A stretch of DNA of 64,000 nucleotides from an uncultured Rhizobium sp. Its GTDB lineage: Bacteria > Pseudomonadota > Alphaproteobacteria > Rhizobiales > Rhizobiaceae. Below, in pieces: positions 1 through 14,848 of the stretch. Position 1 is the stretch's first letter; each line of letters starts with the position of its first letter. The stretch is from assembly GCA_945952415.1 (NCBI GenBank), contig CAMFIF010000019.1, forward strand, positions 1 to 64,000, in the 5' to 3' direction. Both the position numbers and the translations under genes were made by a program. Under the pieces are notes generated by a model that saw only the letters and a list, made by a program, of their open reading frames with translations, ran no database searches and had not been told where the DNA came from.

Positions 1-45
1 CCATGGCCTCCGGTGACTCCACTCGAACGAGGGAGTGCAGCCGCC

Positions 46-288
46 ATGGATATTGGCCAGCTCTATATGGCTTCTCCGGACTGGATAAAGGGCCTGATGG
101 TCATTCTGCCCCATCTCACGCTTTACGCCACCGCGCGGCTGGTTTTCCGGCGCGAGCGATCCTCCCTTCCGGGGGCCAGAAGACAGCCCGTCTCCTCCGT
201 TTCAATGCATCGCCACCTGCCGGCGCGGGTACACTCTCTGGAGAGGGACGTTGTGGAGAATGAGGCCGAAAGGGTGCCGCGCATCTGA
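46..288 (+). CDS. Small single-span membrane protein, paralogue of the one at 42487
   Basis: An 80-residue protein of unknown function. Residues about 12-36 form one hydrophobic segment that begins SPDWIK and contains LMVILPH, ending in an Arg-Arg cap (VFRR). The rest is a short, polar, Arg-rich tail. The same core, SPDWIK-x-LMVILPH-x-TL followed by LVFRR, recurs in the protein at 42487-42717, so the two are paralogues. The ATG at 46 is chosen because GGGAG at 31-35 lies 10 nt upstream and the homology starts there. That ribosome site sits in the 3' arm of a hairpin (ACTCC 16-20 with GGAGT 32-36), which is conserved at the paralogue. The leader continues beyond the window edge. The function is unknown and I do not name it. 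Confidence 0.7.
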   Translation: MDIGQLYMASPDWIKGLMVILPHLTLYATARLVFRRERSSLPGARRQPVSSVSMHRHLPARVHSLERDVVENEAERVPRI

Positions 289-320
289 GCGCGCAACTTT
301 CTCGCCCCTGGAACTGAATC

Positions 321-352
321 AATAAAAAACCGGCCTGTCGAAACAGGCCGGT
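321..352 (-). terminator. Rho-independent terminator of glnA
   Basis: A 10-bp perfect stem (ACCGGCCTGT at 329-338 with ACAGGCCGGT at 343-352) has a CGAA loop. On the minus strand it is followed by six T (the A run at 324-329), the classic terminator order for glnA. A second 9-bp hairpin (GCGGCTTTC 362-370 with GAAAGCCGC 375-383) lies between it and the glnA stop codon. Confidence 0.85.
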
Positions 353-402
353 GCTTGGGAGGCGGCTTTCCGCAGAAAGCCGCGAGATATCCCGAGGGTC
401 GA

Positions 403-1812
403 TCAGACCGAGTAGTACATGTCGAATTCGACCGGATGCGGGGTCATTTCGAAGCGCATCACTTCCGCCATCTTCAGTTCGATGAAGGAGTCGATCTGGT
501 CGTCGTCGAAGACGCCGCCGGCGGTCAGGAACTTGCGGTCCTTGTCCAGAGATTCCAGGGCTTCACGCAGAGAGCCGCAGACGGTCGGGATCTTCTTGAG
601 TTCCTTCGGCGGCAGGTCGTAGAGATCCTTGTCCATGGCCTTGCCCGGGTGGATCTTGTTCTTGATGCCGTCGAGGCCGGCCATCAGCATGGCGGCGAAG
701 GCGAGGTAGGGGTTGGCGGTCGGGTCCGGGAAGCGGATTTCGACGCGCTTTGCCTTCGGGTTGGTGCCGAACGGAATACGGCAGGAGGCCGAACGGTTGC
801 GGGCGGAGTAGGCCAGCAGAACCGGTGCTTCATAGCCCGGAACCAGACGCTTGTAGGAGTTGGTCGACGGGTTGGTGAAGGCGTTCAGCGCCTTGGCGTG
901 CTTGATGATACCGCCGATGTAGTAAAGGCAGGTCTCGGAAAGGCCGGCATATTCGTCGCCAGCGAAGGTCGGCTTGCCGTCCTTCCAGATGGACATGTGA
1001 ACGTGCATGCCCGAGCCGTTGTCGCCGAAGATCGGCTTCGGCATGAAGGTTGCGGTCTTGCCATAGGCATTGGCAACCTGGTGCACGACGTACTTGTAGA
1101 TCTGCATCTTGTCGGCGTTGCGGACGAGGGCGTCGAACTTCACGCCCAGCTCGTGCTGCGCTGCAGCCACTTCGTGGTGGTGCTTTTCAACGACCACGCC
1201 CATTTCCGAAAGAACGGTCAGCATTTCGGAGCGCATGTCCTGCAGGCTGTCGATCGGCGGAACCGGGAAGTAGCCGCCCTTGACGCGCGGACGGTGGCCG
1301 AGGTTGCCGGTCTCGTAATCGGTGTCGTCGTTGGACGGCAGTTCGGTCGAGTCGAGCTTGAAGCCGGTGTTGTAGGGATCGGCCTTGTACTTGACGTCGT
1401 CAAAGACGAAGAATTCTGCTTCCGGACCCACGAAGATGGTGTCGCCGATGCCCGAGGCCTTCAGGTAGGCTTCTGCCTTCTTGGCGGTGCCGCGCGGGTC
1501 GCGGTTATAGGCTTCGCCGGAGACCGGATCCAGGATGTCGCAGAGGATGACCATGGTCGACTGGGCGAAGAACGGGTCCATGTGGACTGTGTCGAGGTCG
1601 GGCATGAGAACCATGTCGGACTCGTTGATGGCCTTCCAGCCACCGATCGACGAACCGTCGAACATGACGCCATCGGCGAACATGTCTTCGTCTACGCAGG
1701 CGATGTCCATCGTGACATGCTGCAGCTTGCCCTTGGGATCCGTGAAGCGAAGGTCTACGAACTTTACGTCGTTTTCTTTGATTTGCTTCAGAACGTCTTT
1801 AGCAGTCGTCAT
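403..1812 (-). CDS. glnA: Glutamine synthetase type I
   Basis: A 469-residue class I (GSI) glutamine synthetase, the cytosolic ATP-dependent enzyme making glutamine from glutamate and ammonium, and the normal length for GlnA. The beta-grasp domain is followed by the catalytic domain, with the NGSGMH motif and the [12 protein letters not shown]-site segment. The adenylylation tyrosine is present in the LYDLPP motif near residue 397, so activity should be controlled by GlnE. The start has AAGGAA about 10 nt upstream. It lies 66 nt downstream of glnB in the same direction, forming the usual rhizobial glnB-glnA operon, and ends in a strong terminator. Nitrogen control through the sigma-54 promoter upstream of glnB is inferred. 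Confidence 0.98.
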   Translation of the reverse strand: MTTAKDVLKQIKENDVKFVDLRFTDPKGKLQHVTMDIACVDEDMFADGVMFDGSSIGGWKAINESDMVLMPDLDTVHMDPFFAQSTMVILCDILDPVSGEAYNRDPRGTAKKAEAYLKASGIGDTIFVGPEAEFFVFDDVKYKADPYNTGFKLDSTELPSNDDTDYETGNLGHRPRVKGGYFPVPPIDSLQDMRSEMLTVLSEMGVVVEKHHHEVAAAQHELGVKFDALVRNADKMQIYKYVVHQVANAYGKTATFMPKPIFGDNGSGMHVHMSIWKDGKPTFAGDEYAGLSETCLYYIGGIIKHAKALNAFTNPSTNSYKRLVPGYEAPVLLAYSARNRSASCRIPFGTNPKAKRVEIRFPDPTANPYLAFAAMLMAGLDGIKNKIHPGKAMDKDLYDLPPKELKKIPTVCGSLREALESLDKDRKFLTAGGVFDDDQIDSFIELKMAEVMRFEMTPHPVEFDMYYSV

Positions 1813-1853
1813 TTGACGTTTTCCTTGAGATTGTAAACAACGAGAGGTTATCC

Positions 1854-1870
1854 GAGCCGTTTATCGGCTC
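1854..1870 (-). other. Hairpin between glnB and glnA
   Basis: A 6-bp perfect stem (GAGCCG 1854-1859 with CGGCTC 1865-1870) with a 5-nt loop lies in the 66-nt glnB-glnA gap. No T tract follows on the minus strand, so it is more likely an RNA processing or stability element than a full terminator. Confidence 0.5.
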
Positions 1871-1878
1871 AGGGGGGA

Positions 1879-4017
<2,139 letters not shown>

Positions 4018-4041
4018 AATGCATAGCCATCCGATGCGGAA

Positions 4042-5700
4042 TTAGAGCAGGCGGCTTTGCCGCAGCATGCCGGCGCTTTCAAGTACCGGATAGGCAATCG
4101 ATACGGCCAGCGAGTTGATTTCCTTGAGATCGCGGATCGTATCAATGTGGATCGAGCTGGAATCATAGCTCGCCACATTTCCGTCGCGCAGCCGCTGGAG
4201 GTGCTTTTCCTCGCTGAGACGCACCAGATTGCGCACAGCCTCCTTCTGAGCCACGAGTTGGCGGGCCTGCTCCACGTCAGGATTCACAAGCAGGTTGAAG
4301 GCCATGCGCACGTTGCGCAGCACCTCGTCATGCATTTCGCGGAGTTCCTTCCAGCCTTCGTCGGAAAACTGGATATTGCGCGCATGCTTCTTGCGCGCGC
4401 GGGTCAGCATGTTCTGAGAGATAATGTCGGCGGTCTGCTCGAGCTTGATCGTGGCGCCCAGCAGGTCCTGACACTGAGCCGCCGACTTGGGGTCAAGGGC
4501 CGTCTGCGAGATCCGCGCCAGATAGAACTTGATGTCTCGGTGGATGCGGTCCACCTCGTCGTCCAGCGCCTCGATGCGCGCCATGCCCTTTTCATCCGCC
4601 CGTTCGAAAACCGCGGGAATGCGGGTGAGCATGACCTCGATCTTGTCACAGACGGTCATCACTTCGCGGGTGGCATTGTTGATCGCCTGGCGGGGATTGG
4701 CGAGATCGGCGGGGCTCAGGGCGGAAATCCGGTCATCCTGGTTGGCGGCCTCCGTCGTCACGGGCTTGCCGAGCCAGCCCTCCAGCCCCTTTGCCACCAG
4801 ATGGCAGACGGGCAGGCCGAAGAGAATGACGGCGAGATTGATGCCCATATGAATGAGCACCACCGCATCACCAGGATGGGTGGCGAAGATTTCGGGCGAG
4901 ATCTGGAACACCAGCTGCAGCACCAGGGCGGCCAGCGTTCCGAACCCGCGAATGGCGACATTGCCGAGCGGCACCACCCGGGCGGCTGCCGCTTCCCCGC
5001 GGGTGAGCATGGCGCCGATCACGGCGCCGCCGAAATTCACGCCGAGGACGAGCGGGATCAGCAATTCACTGGTCAGCAGATGTCGGTCTGCCAGCGAGGC
5101 AAAAAGCAGGATGGAGGCGACGCTAGAATGGAAGGCCCAGGCCAGCAGCGCGGCAAGCAGGAATGCGGTGATCCAGTCCTTCGACAGATAGTTGATGACG
5201 ACGGGCAGGAGATCGCTGTGCTTCAGCGGATCGGAGGCTTCGCCGATCAGCCGCAGCGAGAGCAGCAGCAGGCCGAGACCGAAGAAGATCCGCCCGAGCT
5301 GGCGCCAGTCCCGCTTCTCGCTGGCGCGGAAACAGAGCGTGCCCAAGAGCATCAGAACCGGCACGAGCAGGGAAAGATCGTGCCGGAGAAGACGGACGAC
5401 GAAGGCCGAACCGAAATCGGCGCCGAGCAGCGTGGCGATGCCGATGGTCGTCGAGACATAGCCCGCCGCCACGAAGCCGGACACGATCAGCGCCACGGCG
5501 GTTGCGCTCTGCAGGCCGATGGCCATGAAAAACCCGGCAATCGCCGCGGTCATCCGGTTGCCGATCGCATGGCGCAGCTTCTCCCGCAGGAGATTGCCAT
5601 AGGCCCGTTCCACGCCGGTGCGCACCATTCGGGTGGCCCAGAGAAGAAGGGCAACCGCGCCCGCGAGATTGATGAAGACGATCGAACCGGTCATGCGCAT
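4042..5700 (-). CDS. Na/Pi cotransporter family protein with PhoU-like tail
   Basis: About 552 residues. The N-terminal 330 residues form the inverted-repeat Na/Pi cotransporter membrane domain, with the QSATA signature of repeat 1 and HSSVAS at the matching place in repeat 2. The C-terminal 200 residues form helical PhoU-like bundles (about 345-545). Members of this family (NptA/YjbB type) move phosphate with sodium, often as exporters. The start is uncertain: a GTG at 5724, the ATG at 5700 (CAGGA just upstream) and an ATG at 5694 are all possible. I prefer 5700 because related proteins start close to this point. It appears to be a single-gene unit. Confidence 0.88.
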   Translation of the reverse strand: MRMTGSIVFINLAGAVALLLWATRMVRTGVERAYGNLLREKLRHAIGNRMTAAIAGFFMAIGLQSATAVALIVSGFVAAGYVSTTIGIATLLGADFGSAFVVRLLRHDLSLLVPVLMLLGTLCFRASEKRDWRQLGRIFFGLGLLLLSLRLIGEASDPLKHSDLLPVVINYLSKDWITAFLLAALLAWAFHSSVASILLFASLADRHLLTSELLIPLVLGVNFGGAVIGAMLTRGEAAAARVVPLGNVAIRGFGTLAALVLQLVFQISPEIFATHPGDAVVLIHMGINLAVILFGLPVCHLVAKGLEGWLGKPVTTEAANQDDRISALSPADLANPRQAINNATREVMTVCDKIEVMLTRIPAVFERADEKGMARIEALDDEVDRIHRDIKFYLARISQTALDPKSAAQCQDLLGATIKLEQTADIISQNMLTRARKKHARNIQFSDEGWKELREMHDEVLRNVRMAFNLLVNPDVEQARQLVAQKEAVRNLVRLSEEKHLQRLRDGNVASYDSSSIHIDTIRDLKEINSLAVSIAYPVLESAGMLRQSRLL

Positions 5701-5888
5701 GTCCTGAAGGATGGCGGAGGCCACCTGATTTTGAGAAAAGACAATCGCACAACACTCTGACTTTCCCAGATCGCTTGCGGTGAGTCCTGCGTCTCAAATT
5801 ACCCCATTCACGACATTGTCACAATTTACTAACCAGTACGTGCGTAGACGGCTAACAAAAATAATCCCCCACTTCTTCCCGAAATCGC

Positions 5889-6698
5889 TTATTTGCCATC
5901 AAGAATCGCCTGCAAATGCATGGCGCCCGCTGGCGCATTCACTTTTCCCTCGGTAATGAAGTAAGCGAATACATCTCTTGGTTGTCTTTCTGGCTGGGTC
6001 GCGGGATCTGCCATGGGCAGCGATTCCAGAAGCTCGCCTCCGGCAAGCCCGGCAAGGCGTTTTGCCCAGGTCTCCATCCGGGCCTCGTCATAGCAGAAGG
6101 GCTCGGCATCCGAACCGGTCTGAAGCCTGAGATAGGTGAAATCGGCGGTGACATCGGCAAACATCGGATATTCCGCATGGTCGGCGATGACGAGGCCGAT
6201 GCCATATTTGCGCAGCAAGGCGGCAAAGGCCGGCACACCGAAGCTCTCATGCCGGACTTCCACCGCATGGCGAAGCGGCACGCCCGCATGGCTTGCCGGT
6301 AGGAGCGCGAGGAATGCCTCGAAATCGACGGGGTCGAATTTCTTGGTGGCCATGAACTGCCAGAGGATGGGCCCCAGATGATCGCCCAGTTCGGCCACCC
6401 CGGAATTCAGGAAGCGTGCGATGGATTCGCCCGCTTCGCCGAGCACTTTCTTGTTCGTCGCGTAGCGGCTAGCCTTTAGCGTGAAGACGAAACCATCAGG
6501 CACGTCCGATGCCCATTTGGCAAAGGTCTCCGGCTTTTGTGTGCTGTAATAGGTGCCGTTGACCTCAATGGTCTTCAGCTTGCTGCTGGCATAGGCCAGC
6601 TCGTCTTTCGCTTTCAGCTTTTCGGGATAAAAATGTCCTTGCCAGGGCTCGAAGGTCCATCCTCCGATGCCCACGCGCACCGTTCCTTGTCCGGCCAT
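5889..6698 (-). CDS. DUF72 domain protein (YecE family)
   Basis: A 269-residue protein covering one full DUF72 domain, a TIM-barrel family of unknown enzymatic role. Typical features are the N-terminal VGIGGWTFEPW, the EVNGTYYS segment, and the conserved strand VEVRHESF. GGGAGGAG lies about 6 nt before the ATG. It follows uvrA on the same strand with a 29-nt gap and so may be co-transcribed with the SOS-controlled uvrA. A link to DNA repair is only suggested by this context. Confidence 0.9.
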   Translation of the reverse strand: MAGQGTVRVGIGGWTFEPWQGHFYPEKLKAKDELAYASSKLKTIEVNGTYYSTQKPETFAKWASDVPDGFVFTLKASRYATNKKVLGEAGESIARFLNSGVAELGDHLGPILWQFMATKKFDPVDFEAFLALLPASHAGVPLRHAVEVRHESFGVPAFAALLRKYGIGLVIADHAEYPMFADVTADFTYLRLQTGSDAEPFCYDEARMETWAKRLAGLAGGELLESLPMADPATQPERQPRDVFAYFITEGKVNAPAGAMHLQAILDGK

Positions 6699-6727
6699 GT
6701 CGCTCCTCCCGAGCGTAAGGGTGAAAT

Positions 6728-9646
<2,919 letters not shown>

Positions 9647-9782
9647 CGTCTTTCGCTCAGGCAAAAAGGGCTTCAGTCTAACAGGCAGCCTTTATGTAGT
9701 GATCGTCGCCGCGCTGTCGAGCCGGAAAGCGACAGGCCCGCAGGGTTTTCGATTCGGTTGACTCGAGTTTACAGAAACACTA

Positions 9783-9797
9783 GAACAAAAAAAGAAC
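9783..9797. promoter_or_regulatory. LexA (SOS) box between uvrA and ssb
   Basis: A perfect alphaproteobacterial LexA site, GAAC-N7-GAAC (equal to GTTC-N7-GTTC on the other strand), with an all-A spacer. It lies 137 nt upstream of the uvrA ATG and 135 nt upstream of the ssb ATG, so one operator can serve both divergent genes. Both are known LexA targets in alphaproteobacteria. Confidence 0.88.
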
Positions 9798-9931
9798 AAA
9801 AAACCTGTGCGTTTTTGGGAGGGGAGGGCGACCTTCGGTCCCGGCATGGGGTAAGGTGCGGGCAGATGGACAGTGCCTGGCGGTTGCCGGGCGAAGAATG
9901 AATGCCGAAACGGCATCAGGGATGGAAAAGC

Positions 9932-10486
9932 ATGGCTGGCAGCGTCAACAAGGTGATCTTGATCGGTAATCTCGGTGCGGACCCGGAAATCCGCCGCACT
10001 CAGGACGGACGGCCGATCGCAAACCTGCGCATCGCCACCTCGGAAAGCTGGCGCGACCGCAACAGCGGCGAACGTCGCGAGAAGACCGAGTGGCACACGG
10101 TGGTGATTTTCAACGAAGGCCTGTGCAAGGTGGCAGAGCAGTATCTGAAAAAGGGCTCGACGGTCTATGTCGAAGGCCAGCTTCAGACGCGCAAGTGGCA
10201 GGACCAGAACGGCCAGGACCGCTATTCCACGGAAGTGGTGCTGCAGGGCTTCAATTCCACGCTCACCATGCTCGGCGGTCGCGGCGAAGGTGGCGGCCAG
10301 GGCGGCGGACGCGGGATGTCCCAGGGCGGTGACTTCAGCGGCGGCGGCAATTACGGCGGCGGCTACGACGATTACGGCTCCGGCGGCGGCTCTTCGTCCC
10401 GCGGCGGTGGCGGCGGTTCCAGCCGCAGCGGCGCACAGGGCGGCGGCGGCTTCTCCAGCGACCTCGACGACGACATTCCGTTCTGA
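9932..10486 (+). CDS. ssb: Single-stranded DNA-binding protein
   Basis: A 184-residue SSB. The OB fold spans residues 1-112, beginning [16 protein letters not shown] glycine- and serine-rich linker (about 115-170) follows, and the acidic tip DLDDDIPF is the partner-binding tail. The ATG at 9932 is chosen over 9902 because it matches family starts and has a purine-rich GGATGGAAAAG just upstream. It protects single-stranded DNA in replication, repair and recombination. It is divergent from uvrA with a shared SOS box, and a hairpin follows at 10498. Confidence 0.97.
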   Translation: MAGSVNKVILIGNLGADPEIRRTQDGRPIANLRIATSESWRDRNSGERREKTEWHTVVIFNEGLCKVAEQYLKKGSTVYVEGQLQTRKWQDQNGQDRYSTEVVLQGFNSTLTMLGGRGEGGGQGGGRGMSQGGDFSGGGNYGGGYDDYGSGGGSSSRGGGGGSSRSGAQGGGGFSSDLDDDIPF

Positions 10487-10497
10487 GCATCCACAGG

Positions 10498-10522
10498 ATA
10501 CCCGCCGCAACCCGGCGGGTAT
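10498..10522 (+). terminator. Probable terminator after ssb
   Basis: ATACCCGCC (10498-10506) pairs with GGCGGGTAT (10514-10522), nine base pairs with a 7-nt loop, followed by a short pyrimidine run ending TTT. It lies between ssb and the DUF1272 gene. Confidence 0.65.
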
Positions 10523-10541
10523 TCCGCTTTAGGAGAATTTC

Positions 10542-10811
10542 ATGCTCGCCCTGCGCCCCAACTGCGAATGCTGTGACCGGGATCTGCCGCCAGAAAGCGA
10601 AGAGGCGCTCATCTGCACCTTCGAGTGCACCTGGTGCATGGATTGTGCCGAGGGCGTGCTGGGCATGCGCTGCCCGAATTGCGGGGGAAATCTGGTCTCG
10701 CGGCCGATCAGGCCAGCGCATCTGCTCGACAAGTATCCGGCCTCCCGTCAGCGGGTGCTTTCGTCTCTGGCCGCCTGCGAGGAAATCCGGACAAGGCGGC
10801 GTACCGCCTGA
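10542..10811 (+). CDS. DUF1272 domain protein
   Basis: An 89-residue protein whose first 60 residues form a compact Cys-rich DUF1272 domain: CECC, CTFEC, CMDC and CPNCGG provide eight or more cysteines spaced as zinc ligands. It is probably a small cytosolic zinc-binding protein of unknown role. TAGGAGAA lies 7 nt before the ATG. A hairpin separates it from ssb, so it may have its own transcript or arise from read-through. It is convergent with the MarC gene. Confidence 0.88.
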   Translation: MLALRPNCECCDRDLPPESEEALICTFECTWCMDCAEGVLGMRCPNCGGNLVSRPIRPAHLLDKYPASRQRVLSSLAACEEIRTRRRTA

Positions 10812-10835
10812 GGACCATCTGGGGTCCTGCGCTGC

Positions 10836-11459
10836 TCAGAGGAGCTTGAAGGCGGATTTGATCCCGTCCACGACGAACTGGACCGACAGCGCGGCAAGGA
10901 TCACGCCCAGAAGGCGCGTCATGATCGCCCGGCCCGTGACGCCCAGAAGCTTGTCGAACCGGTCAGCAATGAGCATGACGAGGAAGAGAAGGCCGATCGA
11001 GAAAGCAATGACCCCCAGTAGCTCCACCCGCTCCAGCGTACCCGGCATGGCGCCGGCAATGAGGATCGTGGCGGAAATCGCGCCCGGGCCGGCAATCAGC
11101 GGCAGGGCGAGGGGGAAGACGGCCACATGGTGGATGTGATCCTTGGTGATCGCCACTTCCGAAGTCTTCTCCTTGCGCTCCTGGCGCTTCTCGAAAATCA
11201 TCTCGAAGGCGATCCAGAAAAGCAGCATGCCGCCGGCGATGCGAAAGGCGCCGATGGAAATGCCGAGCGTGCCCAGCACCTTGGAGCCGAAAAGCGCAAA
11301 GACCGCGAGAATGCCGAAGGCAATCAGGCAGCCGCGTACGGCAACCTGCTTGCGCTGCTCGCGGTTCATGCCGGAGGTCAGCCCAAGGAAAAGCGGCGCC
11401 ATGCCGGGCGGATCGAGCGTTACGATGAGCGTCGTAAAGGCACTGATCAGCGCTTCCAT
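10836..11459 (-). CDS. MarC family integral membrane protein
   Basis: A 207-residue protein with about six membrane segments, matching the MarC (UPF0056) family in length and in the N-terminal segment VTLDPPGMAPLFL. The function of the family is not settled; the old link to multiple antibiotic resistance was withdrawn. The ATG at 11459 fits the family start and has GGAG about 12 nt upstream; a 15-residue in-frame extension to 11504 is less likely. It is convergent with the DUF1272 gene and divergent from gyrA. Confidence 0.9.
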   Translation of the reverse strand: MEALISAFTTLIVTLDPPGMAPLFLGLTSGMNREQRKQVAVRGCLIAFGILAVFALFGSKVLGTLGISIGAFRIAGGMLLFWIAFEMIFEKRQERKEKTSEVAITKDHIHHVAVFPLALPLIAGPGAISATILIAGAMPGTLERVELLGVIAFSIGLLFLVMLIADRFDKLLGVTGRAIMTRLLGVILAALSVQFVVDGIKSAFKLL

Positions 11460-11751
11460 GGGCGGCAATTCTCCAGAGGGGCTGTTGTTTTTCAAGAATC
11501 GCAAAGTGCGACAAGAGGGACTATAGGCACAAACCGCAGCGATTGCACGGGCCGGGCCGCCGGGTCCGTTCAGGCCTTGCGAAAGCCGATATTGCGGGCA
11601 ATTGAATGGTGGTGCCGGACCTGCCTTCGAAATGGCTCACTTCCTGTGTAAAACCTTGGTTCGCAGGCGGAAACGGCCCCGGAAATTGGCGCCGCAAGGC
11701 GCTTTCCGCTATAAAAATCTGACTGATTCTCAACAGAGCACGTGATCCGAA

Positions 11752-14550
11752 TTGACTGATCTATCCACACCAGGCGGCGGGAAGCTCCCCCCAGGCATTG
11801 AGCCCATTTCCATCATGGAGGAAATGCAGCGGTCCTACCTCGATTACGCCATGAGCGTGATCGTGAGCCGCGCGCTTCCCGACGTGCGCGACGGCCTCAA
11901 GCCCGTGCACCGGCGCATCCTCTACGGCATGTCGGAACTGGGCATCGACTGGAACAAGAAATACGTCAAATGCGCCCGCGTGACCGGGGACGTGATGGGT
12001 AAGTACCACCCGCACGGCAACCTCGCGATTTACGACGCGCTGGCCCGCATGGCGCAGGACTGGTCGCTCCGCCTGCCGCTGATCGACGGCCAGGGTAATT
12101 TCGGCTCCATCGACGGCGATCCGCCAGCAGCCGAACGCTATACCGAATGCCGCCTGCAGAAGGCCGCCCATTCGCTGCTCGACGATCTCGACAAGGAAAC
12201 CGTCGATTTCCGCGACAACTATGATGGCACGCTGCAGGAGCCGGTCGTCGTTCCCGCCAAGTTCCCGAACCTGCTGGTGAATGGCGCGGGCGGCATCGCC
12301 GTCGGCATGGCGACGAACATTCCGCCGCACAACCTGTCCGAAGTCATCGATGGCTGCATTGCCCTGATTGACGATCCGGCAATCGACCTGCCGGAGATGA
12401 TGAAGATCATCCCCGGTCCGGATTTCCCGACCGGCGCGCTGGTGCTCGGCCGGGCCGGCATCAAGTCGGCCTACGAGACGGGCAGGGGCTCTGTCATCAT
12501 GCGCGGCCGCGCCCGCATCGAGCCGATGCGCGGCGACCGCGAGCAGATCATCATCACCGAGGTGCCATACCAGGTGAACAAGGCGACGATGATCGAGAAA
12601 ATGGCCGAGCTGGTGCGCGAAAAACGCATCGAGGGCATTTCCGACCTGCGCGACGAATCCGACCGCGAAGGTTATCGCGTCGTCATCGAGCTGAAGCGCG
12701 ATGCCAATGCGGAAGTCATCCTGAACCAGCTTTATCGCTACACCCCGTTGCAGACCTCCTTTGGCTGCAACATGGTAGCGCTGAACGGCGGCAAACCCGA
12801 GCAGCTGGCGCTGCTCGACATGCTGCGCGCCTTCGTTGCCTTCCGCGAGGAAGTGGTGAGCCGCCGCACCAAGTACCTGCTGCGCAAGGTGCGCGAGCGG
12901 GCGCATGTGTTGGTCGGCCTTGCCATTGCCGTTGCCAATATCGACGAGATCATCCGCCTCATCCGCACCGCGCCCGATCCGCAGACGGCGCGCGAGCAGT
13001 TGATGGAGCGCCGCTGGCCGGCGGCGGATGTGGAATCGCTGATCCTCCTGATCGACGATCCGCGCCACCGCATCAACGACGATGGCACCTATAATCTCTC
13101 CGAAGAGCAGGCCCGCGCCATCCTCGAGCTGCGTCTCGCACGCCTCACGGCTCTCGGTCGCGACGAAATCGGCGACGAGCTCGCCAAGATCGGCGGCGAG
13201 ATCAAGGATTACCTCGACATTCTCTCCTCGCGCCTGCGCATCCAGACCATCGTCAAGGACGAGCTGGCGGCGATCCGCGACGAATTCGGCACGCCGCGCC
13301 GCACCGAAATCGTCGATGGCGGCCCCGACATGGATGACGAGGACCTGATTGCCCGTGAGGACATGGTCGTCACCGTGTCCCATCTCGGCTATATCAAGCG
13401 CGTGCCGCTGACCACCTATCGGGCCCAGCGCCGCGGCGGCAAGGGCCGCTCCGGCATGGCGACCCGCGACGAGGATTTCGTCACCCGTCTGTTCGTGGCC
13501 AATACCCACACGCCGGTGCTGTTCTTCTCCTCCCGTGGCATCGTCTACAAGGAAAAGGTCTGGCGCCTGCCCATCGGCACACCGCAGTCCAAGGGCAAGG
13601 CGCTGATCAACATGCTGCCGCTCGAGCAGGGCGAACGCATCACGACGATCATGCCGCTGCCCGAGGACGAAACGACCTGGGATAACCTGGACGTGATGTT
13701 CTCCACCACGCGCGGAACGGTTCGCCGCAACAAGCTTTCCGACTTCGTGCAGGTGAACCGCAACGGCAAGATCGCCATGAAGCTGGAGGATGACGGCGAC
13801 GAGATCCTCTCGGTCGAAACCTGCACCGATCGGGACGACGTGCTGCTGACGACTGCGCTTGGCCAGGCGATCCGCTTCTCGGTGGATGACGTGCGCGTCT
13901 TTGCCGGCCGCAACTCCATCGGCGTGCGCGGCATCTCGCTGGCAGAGAATGATCGACTGATCTCCATGACGATCATCAGCCACGTAGATGCCGAAGCCTG
14001 GGAGCGCGCTGCCTATCTCAAGCGCTCCGCCGCGGAGCGCCGCGCCAGCGGTGTCGACGAAGAGGACATTGCGTTGGTGGGCGAGGAAGTGACCGAAGAG
14101 GGCGATCTCAGCGACGAGCGCTACCAGGAGCTCAAGGCACGCGAGCAATTCGTGCTGACCGTCTCCGAAAAGGGCTATGGCAAGCGGTCGTCCTCCTATG
14201 ATTTCCGCATCTCAGGCCGTGGCGGCAAGGGCATCCGCGCTACCGACACGTCGAAAACCAACGAAATCGGCGAACTGGTCGCGGCCTTCCCGGTCGAGGA
14301 AAAGGACCAGCTGATGCTGGTGTCCGATGGCGGGCAGCTCATCCGCGTGCCGGTCGATGGTATCCGCATCGCGAGCCGCGCCACCAAGGGCGTGACGATC
14401 TTCTCCACCGCAGAAGGCGAGAAGGTGGTCTCGGTCGAGCGGATCAGCGAGCCCGAAGGCGACGACGATCCGATTGCCGATGCCGAAGTGGTGGAAACTA
14501 TTGCCGATGCAGACAACGGCGCCGAAGGCAGCGAGGGGGAGGGCGCCTGA
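11752..14550 (+). CDS. gyrA: DNA gyrase subunit A
   Basis: A 932-residue GyrA. The breakage-reunion domain (about 1-530) carries the active-site tyrosine at Tyr130 (AAERYTEC; Tyr122 in E. coli). The C-terminal beta-pinwheel contains the GyrA box QRRGGKG. The start is a TTG at 11752, since no ATG or GTG in frame fits the family N terminus. Residue 91, which aligns with E. coli Ser83 in the quinolone pocket, is Leu ([10 protein letters not shown]), the change that confers fluoroquinolone resistance in enteric bacteria. Asn90 replaces Asp82, which is usual in rhizobia to my knowledge. An acidic tail (SEGEG) ends the protein. The 292-nt gap upstream holds a TTGGCG/TATAAA-like promoter and no gene. 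Confidence 0.98.
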   Translation: MTDLSTPGGGKLPPGIEPISIMEEMQRSYLDYAMSVIVSRALPDVRDGLKPVHRRILYGMSELGIDWNKKYVKCARVTGDVMGKYHPHGNLAIYDALARMAQDWSLRLPLIDGQGNFGSIDGDPPAAERYTECRLQKAAHSLLDDLDKETVDFRDNYDGTLQEPVVVPAKFPNLLVNGAGGIAVGMATNIPPHNLSEVIDGCIALIDDPAIDLPEMMKIIPGPDFPTGALVLGRAGIKSAYETGRGSVIMRGRARIEPMRGDREQIIITEVPYQVNKATMIEKMAELVREKRIEGISDLRDESDREGYRVVIELKRDANAEVILNQLYRYTPLQTSFGCNMVALNGGKPEQLALLDMLRAFVAFREEVVSRRTKYLLRKVRERAHVLVGLAIAVANIDEIIRLIRTAPDPQTAREQLMERRWPAADVESLILLIDDPRHRINDDGTYNLSEEQARAILELRLARLTALGRDEIGDELAKIGGEIKDYLDILSSRLRIQTIVKDELAAIRDEFGTPRRTEIVDGGPDMDDEDLIAREDMVVTVSHLGYIKRVPLTTYRAQRRGGKGRSGMATRDEDFVTRLFVANTHTPVLFFSSRGIVYKEKVWRLPIGTPQSKGKALINMLPLEQGERITTIMPLPEDETTWDNLDVMFSTTRGTVRRNKLSDFVQVNRNGKIAMKLEDDGDEILSVETCTDRDDVLLTTALGQAIRFSVDDVRVFAGRNSIGVRGISLAENDRLISMTIISHVDAEAWERAAYLKRSAAERRASGVDEEDIALVGEEVTEEGDLSDERYQELKAREQFVLTVSEKGYGKRSSSYDFRISGRGGKGIRATDTSKTNEIGELVAAFPVEEKDQLMLVSDGGQLIRVPVDGIRIASRATKGVTIFSTAEGEKVVSVERISEPEGDDDPIADAEVVETIADADNGAEGSEGEGA

Positions 14551-14590
14551 GGCGCCTTTCCTTTCCGACGACACGCATAGCGACAAGAAA

Positions 14591-14625
14591 AAAGCCGGGG
14601 GCAAAACCTCCGGCTTTCATTGTTT
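14591..14625 (+). terminator. Rho-independent terminator of gyrA
   Basis: AAAGCCGG (14591-14598) pairs with CCGGCTTT (14610-14617), followed by CATTGTTTTT. It lies about 40 nt after the gyrA stop codon. Confidence 0.8.
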
Positions 14626-14658
14626 TTGAAGATTTCTGCCGCGTGGAAACGGTGCGGC

Positions 14659-14787
14659 TCAGGAATGCATCACGGGCATATCGTCGCCCTCATGCTGTTC
14701 GCGGCGCATCTCCGAAAAAGCGGAGGCCATGCTTCCGAAAAACATCAGGCCGATGAGGGCGGCGAGCATTATCAAACTCATTACCAT
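14659..14787 (-). CDS. Tiny membrane protein, 42 residues
   Basis: A short frame with good translation signals: GGAGGG about 7 nt before the ATG at 14787. The product has one hydrophobic helix (residues about 3-24, rich in Met, Leu and Phe, with GLMFFG) and a short polar tail with EMRREQHEGDD. It resembles the many one-helix small proteins of rhizobia, but I recognise no family. A similar tiny gene lies just upstream on the same strand (14849-14989), so the two may be co-transcribed against gyrA and coaD. Confidence 0.6.
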   Translation of the reverse strand: MVMSLIMLAALIGLMFFGSMASAFSEMRREQHEGDDMPVMHS

Positions 14788-14848
14788 CTCTAATCCCTCC
14801 ATCCTTCGGGGACTGTCTCAGTCCCGCGGCGCTCAGCATGGAACGTGT

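Noticed and set aside
355..1836. Long plus-strand frame of 493 codons opposite glnA
   Set aside because: Shadow of a GC-rich gene: glnA on the minus strand matches a known family end to end, and the antisense product is a low-complexity His/Val/Arg protein.
11761..14148. 795-codon minus-strand frame opposite gyrA
   Set aside because: Same effect; the gyrA reading is certain.
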